NCBI RefSeq assembly: GCF_001484685.1
Contig: NZ_CP012200.1
Coordinates: forward strand, 1 to 32,320
Origin: Thermococcus sp. 2319x1
Lineage (GTDB): Archaea > Methanobacteriota_B > Thermococci > Thermococcales > Thermococcaceae
Direction of reading: 5' to 3'
Length of the DNA: 32,320 bases
Part shown: piece by piece, positions 23,632 through 32,320 of the stretch
Layout: each line of letters starts with the position of its first letter
How positions within the stretch are numbered: the stretch's first letter is position 1
Position numbers and translations under genes: made by a program
The notes under the pieces: generated by a model
Seen by the model: the letters and a program-made list of their open reading frames with translations, nothing else
What the model was told of the DNA's origin: nothing
The model's database searches: none

Positions 23632-26448
23632 ATGGCTGATGAAGTAAAAGAGGTCAAGGAAGTTAAAATTCTTGAAAAACCGTGGGTTGAAAAGTACAGG
23701 CCTGAGAGGCTTGATGATATCGTGGGACAAGATCACATAGTGAAGAGGCTTAAGCATTATGTTAGAACTGGTTCGATGCCGCATCTTCTCTTTGCAGGTC
23801 CACCCGGAACGGGAAAGACGACTTCGGCTCTGGCCCTCGCGAGGGAGCTTTTTGGCGAAAACTGGAGGCACAACTTCCTTGAGCTGAACGCGAGCGATGA
23901 GAGGGGCATAAACGTCATCCGTGAGAAGGTAAAGGAGTTCGCGAGGACTAAGCCGATAGGCGGCGCGAGCTTCAAGATAATCTTCCTCGACGAGGCTGAC
24001 GCTTTAACGCAAGATGCCCAGCAAGCCTTGAGGAGAACCATGGAGATGTTTTCGAGCAACGTTAGATTTATACTAAGCTGTGTCACAGGTGACACAAGAA
24101 TATACACCCCAGACGAGAGAGAAGTGAAGATCAGAGACTTCCTTAAGTTTTACGAAAAGGGCCTTGTGAGAGAGGTATCCAACAGGAAGGGGAGGGATAC
24201 AGTAATAGCAGCAGTTGCCTTTAACTCCAAGATAATCGGCCACCCGGTCTTCAGATTGACCCTTGAGAGCGGGAGGGTGATAGAGGCAACGGGAGATCAC
24301 ATGTTTCTAACTCCAAGAGGATGGGTACAGACTTATGACCTCAAGGAAGGGAGCGAAGTTCTCGTAAAGCCTACCCTTGAGGGAACACCCTATGAAGTCA
24401 GCTCAGAGCACATTATAGATCTTAAGGAATTTTACGAGTTCGCCAACAAGTTGGAGCTTGAAAGGGGAAGAAAACCCATTGGAAAGGCGAAGAGCTTCCG
24501 TGAGCTGGTGACTAAGGATAAAGAGAAAATCCTTGCGAGGGTGCTTGAACTGAAAGCTGAGATGGAAAATGGCTTAACGGTGAGGGAAGCCGAGATCCTC
24601 CAAGAGATCCCACGCGAATGGACATCTCGGGAAGAAATTCAAGAGAAGGTCGGGCTCTCGAGGGTGAGGCTGAATCAGCTCCTTAAGAGGTTAGAAGAGA
24701 AAGGCTACGTCGAAAGGAGGATAGAAGGGAAAAAGCAACTCATCAGGAAGCTCCGCGATGGGGTTCCCCTCAGGAATGTCGCTGATGTTAAGAGAATCCT
24801 TGAGAAAGAGTTCGGGATAAAGATAAGCCACACAGCCGTTAGGAGGCTCCTTGCCGGTGAACTCGATGGTTCGGCTTATCACTTACTTCGTGAGGTCAAG
24901 GAGAAGTGGCTGGTAAGATACGACGACGAAAGAGCAGGAATTTTGGCGAGAGTTTTGGGCTTCCTGCTTGGTGATGGGCACCTCGCCAAGGATGGAGCAA
25001 GAATATGGTTCAACTCCTCAAAGAAGGAGCTTAAGGCACTGGCGGAAGATCTCAAGAAGCTCGGTTTGAATCCCTCAGAAATAATAGAGCGTGAATTCTC
25101 GTCGGAGATAGGCGGAAGGAAGGTGGATGGCAGAATACACATGCTCTATGTTGACAGCAGGGCCTTCCATGCCCTTATGCGTTTCTGGGGCGTTGAAGCC
25201 GGGAACAAGACGAAAAAGGGTTATCGGGTTCCAAAGTGGATAAAGAATGGCAACCTTTTCGTCAAGAGAGAGTTCCTCAGGGGGCTCTTTGCTGCGGACG
25301 GAACCAAACCCTACCCCGGAAAGTATAACTTCAATGGGATAAAACTTGAGATGCGTGCAATGCGGGAGAGCCTTGAAAAGACGACCGAGTTCTTTAACGA
25401 CATTGCCGAGCTCCTCAGAGAGTTTGACGTTGATTCGAAGGTGATAGTAAGCCCCTTCGGAGACAGATTCATAGTGAGACTTGCTGTTACACCAAACGAT
25501 GTCAATTACCTGAAGTTCTTAACGAGAATCGGCTACGCCTACGTCAAAGACTCTTATGCCCGGCTGGTCGGTGAATACCTCAGAATAAAGCTGGCGTACA
25601 AGGAGGTCATTCTGCCCCTGATAGCGGAGAAAACCGTTGAGATTGCCGAAAGAAGCAACCCAGCACAGGCCGCCAAGCTGCTCGGCTTGAAGAGGGACTT
25701 TGTAGTTAACAGGCTTAAAGGGATCCCCATCGGTCTAACCAGGGATTTCATGACATTTGAGGACTTCATGAAGGAACGCGTTAGATCTGGATACGTCATT
25801 GAGAGGGTCATAAAGAAGGAAAAGCTTGGGTATCTCGACGTGTATGACGTTACCTGCGCCTCTGATCACAGCTTCATCTCAAACGGCCTCGTAAGTCACA
25901 ACTGCAACTACTCATCAAAGATCATTGAACCCATACAGAGCAGATGCGCCATCTTCCGCTTCAGACCGTTAAAAGATGAAGATATCGCAAAAAGATTAAA
26001 GTACATAGCCGAAAACGAGGGGCTTGAGCTTACTGAAGAAGGTCTTCAAGCACTCCTCTACGTTGCCGAAGGAGATTTAAGGAGAGCCATAAACGTTCTC
26101 CAGGCTGCAGCTGCCCTTGACACAAAGATAACCGATGAAAACGTATTTTTGGTTGCAAGCAGGGCCAGACCAGAAGACGTTAGAGAAATGATGCTTTTAG
26201 CTTTAGAGGGCAACTTCCTCAAGGCCAGGGAGAAGCTCAGGGAGATACTCCTAAAGCAAGGTTTAAGCGGTGAGGATGTTCTTATACAGATGCACAAAGA
26301 GGTGTTTAACCTTCCAATAAGCGAACCAAAGAAGGTTGCCCTGGCTGATAAAATAGGAGAGTACAACTTCAGGCTTGTTGAGGGAGCAAATGAAATGATT
26401 CAGCTTGAAGCTCTCTTGGCGCAGTTTACGCTGCTTGGCAAGGATTAG
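23632..26448 (+). CDS. rfcS: Replication factor C small subunit, interrupted by an intein
   Basis: The 938-residue precursor contains a 330-residue clamp-loader small subunit plus an intein at residues 150-757. The extein has the RFC start [20 protein letters not shown], Walker [10 protein letters not shown], Walker [11 protein letters not shown] and, after the intein, the SRC motif IQSRCAIF that supplies the arginine finger. With RfcL it loads the PCNA sliding clamp at primer ends. ATG 23632 has AGGTGG just upstream; a GTG three codons earlier overlaps that site. rfcL follows after 10 bases. The intein separates sensor 1 from the SRC motif, so activity needs splicing. Host sequence just before the insertion is unusually GC-rich. 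Confidence 0.97.
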   Translation: MADEVKEVKEVKILEKPWVEKYRPERLDDIVGQDHIVKRLKHYVRTGSMPHLLFAGPPGTGKTTSALALARELFGENWRHNFLELNASDERGINVIREKVKEFARTKPIGGASFKIIFLDEADALTQDAQQALRRTMEMFSSNVRFILSCVTGDTRIYTPDEREVKIRDFLKFYEKGLVREVSNRKGRDTVIAAVAFNSKIIGHPVFRLTLESGRVIEATGDHMFLTPRGWVQTYDLKEGSEVLVKPTLEGTPYEVSSEHIIDLKEFYEFANKLELERGRKPIGKAKSFRELVTKDKEKILARVLELKAEMENGLTVREAEILQEIPREWTSREEIQEKVGLSRVRLNQLLKRLEEKGYVERRIEGKKQLIRKLRDGVPLRNVADVKRILEKEFGIKISHTAVRRLLAGELDGSAYHLLREVKEKWLVRYDDERAGILARVLGFLLGDGHLAKDGARIWFNSSKKELKALAEDLKKLGLNPSEIIEREFSSEIGGRKVDGRIHMLYVDSRAFHALMRFWGVEAGNKTKKGYRVPKWIKNGNLFVKREFLRGLFAADGTKPYPGKYNFNGIKLEMRAMRESLEKTTEFFNDIAELLREFDVDSKVIVSPFGDRFIVRLAVTPNDVNYLKFLTRIGYAYVKDSYARLVGEYLRIKLAYKEVILPLIAEKTVEIAERSNPAQAAKLLGLKRDFVVNRLKGIPIGLTRDFMTFEDFMKERVRSGYVIERVIKKEKLGYLDVYDVTCASDHSFISNGLVSHNCNYSSKIIEPIQSRCAIFRFRPLKDEDIAKRLKYIAENEGLELTEEGLQALLYVAEGDLRRAINVLQAAAALDTKITDENVFLVASRARPEDVREMMLLALEGNFLKAREKLREILLKQGLSGEDVLIQMHKEVFNLPISEPKKVALADKIGEYNFRLVEGANEMIQLEALLAQFTLLGKD
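24079..25902 (+). other. Intein in RfcS (608 residues, intact LAGLIDADG motifs, winged-helix segments)
   Basis: In-frame insertion between VRFILS and CNYSSKI. It begins CVTGDTRIY, has the block B motif TGDH, and ends GLVSHN before Cys+1; all canonical splicing residues (Cys1, penultimate His, Asn, Cys+1) are present. Two LAGLIDADG blocks keep their acids: [14 protein letters not shown] (about 24955-24997) and [12 protein letters not shown] (about 25276-25311). Before the endonuclease lie winged-helix-like sequences: [20 protein letters not shown] with [12 protein letters not shown] (about 24628-24723), and [20 protein letters not shown] (about 24787-24846). A third HTH-like piece is near 25660-25725. 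It looks splicing-competent and possibly still homing-competent. Sampled lines suggest a higher GC content than the host. Confidence 0.96.
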
Positions 26449-26458
26449 GTGAGCCCAA

Positions 26459-27904
26459 ATGCTGCTATGGGTTGAAAAGTATAGGCCAAGAAGGCTTGCG
26501 GAGATAGTGAATCAAGAGAAAGCGTTGGAGAAGGTTAAAGCATGGATTGAAAGCTGGCTACATGGAACTCCCAAGAAAAAAGCTCTCCTCCTTGCCGGTC
26601 CCCCTGGTAGCGGGAAGACTACCACGGTTTATGCTCTGGCTAACGAGTATAGGTTTGAGGTAATTGAGCTCAACGCAAGCGACGACAGAACTTTTGGTAA
26701 AATAGAGCGCTACCTCAATGCGGCCTATACAATGGATGTCTTTGGAAGGAGGAGAAAGCTGATCTTCCTTGATGAAGCCGATAACATAGAGCCTTCAGGA
26801 GCAAAAGAGATAGCGAAGCTCATAGACAAGGCGAGGAATCCCATAATAATGTCCGCCAACAGATACTGGGAGGTGCCATTGGAGATAAGAAACAAAGCAG
26901 AAATAGTGGAGTACAATCGTTTAGGCCAGAGGGACATTTTAAAGGCTCTCTTCAGGATTGTAAAAGCAGAGGGTATTTTTGTTCCTAAAGAAGTCCTGGA
27001 GGAGATTGCAAAAAGAGCCAGGGGGGACTTGAGGGCAGCAATAAATGACCTTCAAAATCTCGTAAGCGGCGGCGTTGAAGATGCCGAGCTTGTTCTGGCA
27101 TATAGGGATGTTGAGAAGTCGATTTTTGAAGCTCTGGGCATGATATTTGCCACAGATAATGCAAAAAGGGCAAAGATGGCCCTCATGAACCTTGACAATA
27201 CCCCAGACGAAGTTCTTCTCTGGATTGAAGAAAACATCCCCTATGTGTATTACAAACCAGAGGACATTGCGAGGGCATATGAGGCAATAAGCAGAGCCGA
27301 TATATACCTTGGAAGGGCAACGAGAACAGGGAACTACGGCTTGTGGAAGTATGCAATGGACATGATGACCGCCGGAGTCGCTGTTTCAGGGGTAAAGAAA
27401 AAAGGCTTCTTACGCTTTTATCCACCAAAAACTCTTAGAATTCTCAAGGATACCCAGGAGGAGCGGTCTATCAGGGACTCCATAGTGAAAAAGATAATGA
27501 AGGAAATGCACATGAGCAAACTTGAGGCAATTGAAACAATGCAGGTATTCAAAGCCATATTCATTAACAATCCAGACATTGCAGCTCATATAGCGGTTTT
27601 TCTTGACTTGGGGGATAAGGAGATTGAGTTCCTTGCTGAAGATAAAGAGAAGGCGGCAAAGATCAAAGGGAAGATGCTGGCCATTCATAGAAAGTTGAGG
27701 GAAACGAAAACGGAGCTTGAAGTGAGAATTGAAACAATTGAAGCCGAGACTATAGAGGAAGAAGAGACCAGTGAAGAAGAGCCAGAGGAAGAAGTTAAAG
27801 AGGCTGAAGAAATAGAGGAAGAAAAAGTAGTTGAGGAAAAACCCGAGGAAAAGAAAGAGAAAAAAGGCAAACAGGCGACTCTCTTTGATTTCCTGAAGAA
27901 GTAA
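26459..27904 (+). CDS. rfcL: Replication factor C large subunit
   Basis: A 481-residue AAA+ clamp-loader large subunit. It starts [20 protein letters not shown], then has Walker [10 protein letters not shown] and Walker [11 protein letters not shown]; as expected for RfcL there is no SRC motif. A collar domain follows, and from about residue 430 an acidic Glu-rich linker leads to a C-terminal PCNA-interacting peptide, [11 protein letters not shown] (PIP box, Q-x-x-L-x-x-F-L). It forms the 4:1 clamp loader with RfcS. No intein is present. GGTGAG lies 5 bases before ATG 26459. Its stop directly abuts that of the convergent methyltransferase gene. Confidence 0.97.
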   Translation: MLLWVEKYRPRRLAEIVNQEKALEKVKAWIESWLHGTPKKKALLLAGPPGSGKTTTVYALANEYRFEVIELNASDDRTFGKIERYLNAAYTMDVFGRRRKLIFLDEADNIEPSGAKEIAKLIDKARNPIIMSANRYWEVPLEIRNKAEIVEYNRLGQRDILKALFRIVKAEGIFVPKEVLEEIAKRARGDLRAAINDLQNLVSGGVEDAELVLAYRDVEKSIFEALGMIFATDNAKRAKMALMNLDNTPDEVLLWIEENIPYVYYKPEDIARAYEAISRADIYLGRATRTGNYGLWKYAMDMMTAGVAVSGVKKKGFLRFYPPKTLRILKDTQEERSIRDSIVKKIMKEMHMSKLEAIETMQVFKAIFINNPDIAAHIAVFLDLGDKEIEFLAEDKEKAAKIKGKMLAIHRKLRETKTELEVRIETIEAETIEEEETSEEEPEEEVKEAEEIEEEKVVEEKPEEKKEKKGKQATLFDFLKK

Positions 27905-28927
<1,023 letters not shown>

Positions 28928-28949
28928 CTAGCAGTGCCGCGAACAATTT

Positions 28950-29747
28950 TTAGGAAATCTCCTTAATGAGCTCCTCTTCCCTCTTTTCCTGAAACTCTTT
29001 CAAGAGTATTGTCTCTTGAGTTTTGTCTAAGACGTTTGGAGGCAAATATAAGATTAGCATTGACTCGTTGGAGATTACGTAGTCCTTTAATGAGAACAAA
29101 AACTTTGCAACTGAAGAAAAGTTGTTGTAGAGTATTAGATATTCAATCCCCTCAAAATACACAACTGCTTTTCCTCCTCTTTCCTTTAAAAATCTTAAAA
29201 TAGCATCCTGAATCACGTGGAGCTTTGTGGGATCCGCTGCTTCATTACTCTCCAGCCTGCTTAGCCATATAAACTTATCCGGCTCCAGCCGGTACTTTTT
29301 CACCCATAGCTCCTTTTGAGTCCTGCTAACAACGAGCACCCCATTTGAATGCCTTGATAGGAAAGCTAATCCATGCGGGCTTACAGGTTTTTTAAACGCA
29401 TATGCCCCGGTTATTGGTGAAAGTGATATCTTTCTGGGGTATTTTCTTGGTTTTATTTCTGTGGGGCTTAGAGCACTGAGGTAATAAACAACGGATGATA
29501 CCAGAATTATGTAAGAGAGGGTGTAGAAAATCGCCGATACCAACCATAGCTTGGCTTCACTTAAAGAATCGACCACAACTCCAAGTGAGCCTGCAACAAA
29601 AAGGGAGGCGGAAATTAGAAATTTCTTGGCTAGGTTTTTTCCGGGTTCCTGGATGTTTTTGTAGTAATAGAGGGCTCTTAGGCTGAGGGCTATTCCCATC
29701 ACCACAAGGATTGTACCTGCTAGGACTCCGAGGATATTCATATACAT
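28950..29747 (-). CDS. Membrane-anchored DUF835 protein
   Basis: A 265-residue protein. Three hydrophobic helices (about residues 3-25, 42-60 and 66-90) precede a cytoplasmic DUF835 domain (about 115-258) with HSNGVLVVSRTQKELWVKKY, KFIWLSRLESNE, VVYFEGIEYLILYNNF and MLILYLPPNVLDKTQ. The family is abundant in Thermococcales and its function is unknown. It is a paralog of the protein at 21525-22037; both lack a Walker A motif. ATG 29747 has GAGGGG 6 bases upstream; a GTG nine codons earlier would contain that site. An AT-rich TATTTAAAC near 29780-29788 may be its promoter, inside the end of moaA. Confidence 0.8.
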   Translation of the reverse strand: MYMNILGVLAGTILVVMGIALSLRALYYYKNIQEPGKNLAKKFLISASLFVAGSLGVVVDSLSEAKLWLVSAIFYTLSYIILVSSVVYYLSALSPTEIKPRKYPRKISLSPITGAYAFKKPVSPHGLAFLSRHSNGVLVVSRTQKELWVKKYRLEPDKFIWLSRLESNEAADPTKLHVIQDAILRFLKERGGKAVVYFEGIEYLILYNNFSSVAKFLFSLKDYVISNESMLILYLPPNVLDKTQETILLKEFQEKREEELIKEIS

Positions 29748-29789
29748 CCTTTTCCCCTCAAGGATATTTCCCACGAGATGTTTAAATAT

Positions 29790-30713
29790 TTACCTCCAAT
29801 AGGGCTCCCGCATGAGAATAGCCTTTTTAAAAATTTCAATAAGTTCCTCATCGGAGGCGTTGTTCCTTATTGGAGTTAGGATATCTACGAGGTCATCCCT
29901 TCTCAGGAGGCAGGTCTTTAGATGGCCCGTTGAAGTGAGCCTTATCCTAGTGCAGTTTGCGCAGAATATTGTGTTGTGCATTGACCTGACGACTTCAACT
30001 TCGGCGATGCCGTAGTCTGTGGGAATAAAGTATTTCTTTCTTCTGTGCATTTGTCTTTCCTTTACCTCTACTGCTATCTCCTCAAATTTCTCTTCCAGAG
30101 GTTTTAGCGGATAAAAGTACTTTTTGAAAAACCATGAGCTTTCCATCTCCCTTGGGACTTCAATTTCAATCAGCTGAAGAATGGCGTTTTTCTGAGCGGC
30201 ATAGTTTATCATATCCCATATCTCCCCATCGTTGAGACCTTTCATGACAACCATGTTGAGCTTAACCGGATAGAAGAGCTTGACTGCTTTCTCGATTCCT
30301 TCAAGAACCTGAGGTAAAACATCAAATCCTGTAATAGCTTTATATTTTTCCCTGTCAAGAGTATCAAGACTTATGTTCACTCTATCAAGTCCAGCTTCTT
30401 TTAGTGGCTCTGCCAGTAACTTCATCGTTGTTCCGTTGGTGGTCATGGAGAGGTCTTCAACATAGGGCCGTATTCTCCTCACTATCTCAACGATGTCTTT
30501 TCTAACAGTCGGTTCCCCTCCGGTTAGCTTGACCTTTTTTATACCGAGCTGGGATGCTATTCTGACTATCCTTTCTATTTCTTCTGGTTTCATTTCTTGG
30601 AAGCTGAGGGTTTGTCCCTCTCTATGGCAGTAAAAGCAGTTTAAGTTGCACTCATTCGTGAGAGAAATTCTCAGATTTGTCACCGGTCTTCCAAAGCGAT
30701 CCACTAAAACCAT
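29790..30713 (-). CDS. moaA: GTP 3',8-cyclase MoaA (molybdenum cofactor biosynthesis)
   Basis: A 307-residue radical SAM enzyme that starts molybdopterin (here probably tungstopterin) synthesis by converting GTP to 3',8-cyclo-7,8-dihydro-GTP, the precursor of cPMP. The first 4Fe-4S site is Cys22-x3-Cys26-x2-Cys29 in [10 protein letters not shown]. The SAM-binding [12 protein letters not shown] and NISLDTLD follow. The second cluster uses [20 protein letters not shown]. The protein ends MREPYWR without the C-terminal Gly-Gly of many bacterial MoaA proteins. Thermococcales use tungstopterin in aldehyde ferredoxin oxidoreductases, which explains the need. ATG 30713 has GAGGGG upstream, and TTTTTTTAAAG near 30740-30752 fits as a promoter. 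Confidence 0.95.
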   Translation of the reverse strand: MVLVDRFGRPVTNLRISLTNECNLNCFYCHREGQTLSFQEMKPEEIERIVRIASQLGIKKVKLTGGEPTVRKDIVEIVRRIRPYVEDLSMTTNGTTMKLLAEPLKEAGLDRVNISLDTLDREKYKAITGFDVLPQVLEGIEKAVKLFYPVKLNMVVMKGLNDGEIWDMINYAAQKNAILQLIEIEVPREMESSWFFKKYFYPLKPLEEKFEEIAVEVKERQMHRRKKYFIPTDYGIAEVEVVRSMHNTIFCANCTRIRLTSTGHLKTCLLRRDDLVDILTPIRNNASDEELIEIFKKAILMREPYWR

Positions 30714-30833
30714 GCGCTCCCCTCTATTATTTAAAACATCATTGCTTTAAAAAAAGATTTTGGGTAAACAACTATGTTAATCACAAAGACTGCGAAAAGT
30801 AAAAGAACAATGAGGGAGTATATAATGTAGGGG

Positions 30834-31595
30834 ATGAAGGTGGATACAAATAAAATCCGTGAACTCGTTAAAGAGGCTGAGGTTCTCCACAAAGAGTTTC
30901 AGAAGAGCTTTCTTCGTGTGTACTCTTTTTCATCATGGGAGTTTGAAGAGTTAAAAGACCTGCTGTCCGAGCTTTATGGCATCATTGAGAGAAAATTTGA
31001 TACGGCGTCTCAAATAGGGAAGGCATCTTCTCTTCTTGGGGGAGACCTTGAGCGGCTCGCAAAAGAGCTTCAAAAAAACGAACATCAAATGAAATTTCGA
31101 TTAGAAGAAGTCCTTCTTTTAGTTGAGAATCCGAAAATGAGCTTCACTGAAAAAGCCAAAATAAATGCATCCCTCCAGAGGTTGCTGCAGTTTTATAGGG
31201 TGTATGATTACTCCATAACACAAACAATTCAAAAGCTAACTGGAGAACTTGAGGGGCTTATATTTATAAGTGAGGAGAGGAAACTACCACCGGTCAATAT
31301 TATTGACAAAATAAAAAAGATAGAAAATTTGGATGAGAAACTTGAGCTCTTAGTCTCATTCGTATATTACCTCTACACCAATCCCTCGTGGGTTCATAAA
31401 GTTGAAGAAGCCTTGAGAGACTGGCATTCACAGGGATTGCTGTGGGTTGAGGTGAGAAATGTAGAAAAGAACAGCGGTGTTGAGAGGGAACATGCCGCTA
31501 AAATCCTTGAAGGCCTAACGCTCATTGGTGTTGTGGAAAAACGGGAAAGGGGTGGTGAATATGTCTACAAACTCAGAGGTTTCGGTGAGGATTAG
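30834..31595 (+). CDS. Unknown protein with helical N-terminus and C-terminal winged helix
   Basis: A 253-residue soluble protein; I do not recognise the family. Residues 1-150 are mostly charged alpha-helix ([38 protein letters not shown]), suggesting a helical bundle or coiled coil. The last 80 residues resemble a winged helix: [39 protein letters not shown] and [13 protein letters not shown], the last a wing. It may bind nucleic acid. The GGGG immediately before ATG 30834 is too close to be an ideal binding site, and a TATATAAT at 30818-30825 would put initiation inside the gene, so the start is uncertain. fau-1 begins 35 bases before its stop. Confidence 0.7.
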   Translation: MKVDTNKIRELVKEAEVLHKEFQKSFLRVYSFSSWEFEELKDLLSELYGIIERKFDTASQIGKASSLLGGDLERLAKELQKNEHQMKFRLEEVLLLVENPKMSFTEKAKINASLQRLLQFYRVYDYSITQTIQKLTGELEGLIFISEERKLPPVNIIDKIKKIENLDEKLELLVSFVYYLYTNPSWVHKVEEALRDWHSQGLLWVEVRNVEKNSGVEREHAAKILEGLTLIGVVEKRERGGEYVYKLRGFGED

Positions 31596-32320
31596 GGGGA
31601 TATACAGCACTGCCTTGACAAAGTTGCTCCTCGATGAAGGCTTTAAGATAAGCCAGCCAAGTCAGAAGGTTGCTGAAAGACTGGGCATTGAAAAGGTCTA
31701 CGATGAGTTCGATGTGGATATTCAAGACAAAAAAGACTCCCATGGCGTGGTGCTGGTTGGAGAAAAGGTTGAAGAGGTTAAGAAGGTTTTTGAGGAGAAA
31801 TTTTTAGACGTTTTCTTTAGAAAAATGCCCTACCAACTTTACGGCATATATAAAGGAATCGTTATCAAAAAGGACGAAAGATACGTGTATGTGGACATAG
31901 GAAATGCAATTGGAACTTTGCTAATAGAAGAGTTTCCAGATGCTGCTGAAGGGGACGAGGTGCTTGTTCAGGTCAAGAAAAACAACCTCCTTCCTCATTT
32001 GAGTGTCTTACTCACCATACCCGGGGACTATGCGGTGCTTATTCCAAAACCCGTTGGAACCCAGAAACATGTGAAAATATCAAGGAAGATCAGGGATCAG
32101 TCAGAGAGAGAAAGGCTTAGAATACTTGGATTGAGTGTCGATCTTGGAGAATGGGGGGTTTTGTGGAGAACGGCAGCAGCGTATAAAGATTGGAATCTCT
32201 TGCGTGATGAGCTGATAAAGCTTTCAAAGATCGCTGAGAAGTTAAAGGAAGCTGAAAAGTACTCCGCTCCAGCTCAAGTGGTTGAGGGTAGAGACATCTA
32301 TGAAGTCGAATTTGGCGGTG
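31561..32320 (+). CDS. fau-1: RNA-binding/ribonuclease protein FAU-1 (RNase E/G-like), 5' part
   Basis: The frame is open for 253 codons from ATG 31561 to the window edge. The N-terminal part has the S1-like stretch [20 protein letters not shown], followed by [20 protein letters not shown], as in RNase E/G and the Pyrococcus FAU-1 protein. Further on come [20 protein letters not shown] and [20 protein letters not shown], the RNase E/G-type core before the DUF402 domain, which lies beyond the window. FAU-1 binds AU-rich RNA and is implicated in 5S rRNA precursor processing. The start lies inside the preceding gene (35-base overlap) with GGTGGTGA just upstream, so the two are translationally coupled. 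The C-terminus is missing here. Confidence 0.9.
   Translation, partial: MSTNSEVSVRIRGIYSTALTKLLLDEGFKISQPSQKVAERLGIEKVYDEFDVDIQDKKDSHGVVLVGEKVEEVKKVFEEKFLDVFFRKMPYQLYGIYKGIVIKKDERYVYVDIGNAIGTLLIEEFPDAAEGDEVLVQVKKNNLLPHLSVLLTIPGDYAVLIPKPVGTQKHVKISRKIRDQSERERLRILGLSVDLGEWGVLWRTAAAYKDWNLLRDELIKLSKIAEKLKEAEKYSAPAQVVEGRDIYEVEFGG

Noticed and set aside
30714-30833. A possible sRNA in the moaA upstream spacer
   Set aside because: ATGATG occurs on the minus strand, but there is no CTGA box at guide distance on either strand. The spacer holds only promoter-like AT-rich sequence.

Overview
The window comes from a hyperthermophilic euryarchaeon of the order Thermococcales, most likely a moderately AT-rich Thermococcus. 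Support: archaeal information-processing genes (RFC small and large subunits, the HerA-Mre11-Rad50-NurA set, archaeosine tRNA-guanine transglycosylase, EndA, FAU-1, LonB), GGTGA-type ribosome binding sites, TATA boxes about 26 bases ahead of starts, very tight gene packing, inteins in lon and rfcS, and C/D box guide RNAs. There is no CRISPR array, insertion sequence, rRNA or prophage.

Layout. 1-5300: the 5' part of hisS and a MarC-type membrane protein (minus); a putative C/D sRNA and tRNA-Tyr (plus); a small coiled-coil protein (minus); a transglutaminase-like lipoprotein and a Tfx-type regulator (plus); lrgA-lrgB, ridA and a DUF2666 protein (minus) with a second putative C/D sRNA at its 3' end. 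5300-12000: intein-containing lonB (plus), a small conserved protein (minus), a membrane GT2 glycosyltransferase and tgtA (plus). 11968-18994: the DNA end-resection operon herA-mre11-rad50-nurA on the minus strand, with overlapping or abutting genes. 18995-19213: a non-coding spacer with the herA promoter, a C/D sRNA that has its own TATA box, and the promoter of the next gene. 19214-22264: a GH13 alpha-amylase-family enzyme, rimI, endA (plus) and a DUF835 protein (minus) whose membrane N-terminus appears cut off by a frameshift. 22265-27904: a glycine C-acetyltransferase-type PLP enzyme (minus), then rfcS (with a 608-residue intein) and rfcL (plus). 27905-32320: a Trm5-family tRNA methyltransferase, a second DUF835 membrane protein and moaA (minus), then an unknown winged-helix protein translationally coupled to fau-1, which runs off the window (plus).

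How the genes work together. Three themes recur. DNA replication and repair: RFC loads PCNA, and HerA-NurA with Mre11-Rad50 resect double-strand breaks. tRNA and rRNA maturation: EndA splices tRNA, TgtA begins archaeosine-15 synthesis, the Trm5-type enzyme methylates G37, C/D sRNAs guide 2'-O-methylation and FAU-1 acts on RNA. Protein and membrane quality control: LonB, RidA, LrgAB and lipoproteins.

The points most worth a second look are three C/D box guide RNAs hidden in spacers; the frameshifted DUF835 gene; the Lon intein, with a lost endonuclease acid and a lysine in place of the penultimate histidine; and the RFC intein, which carries winged-helix segments and sits next to a GC-rich tract that looks like a co-conversion footprint. 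I did not find a clearly new multi-gene system.
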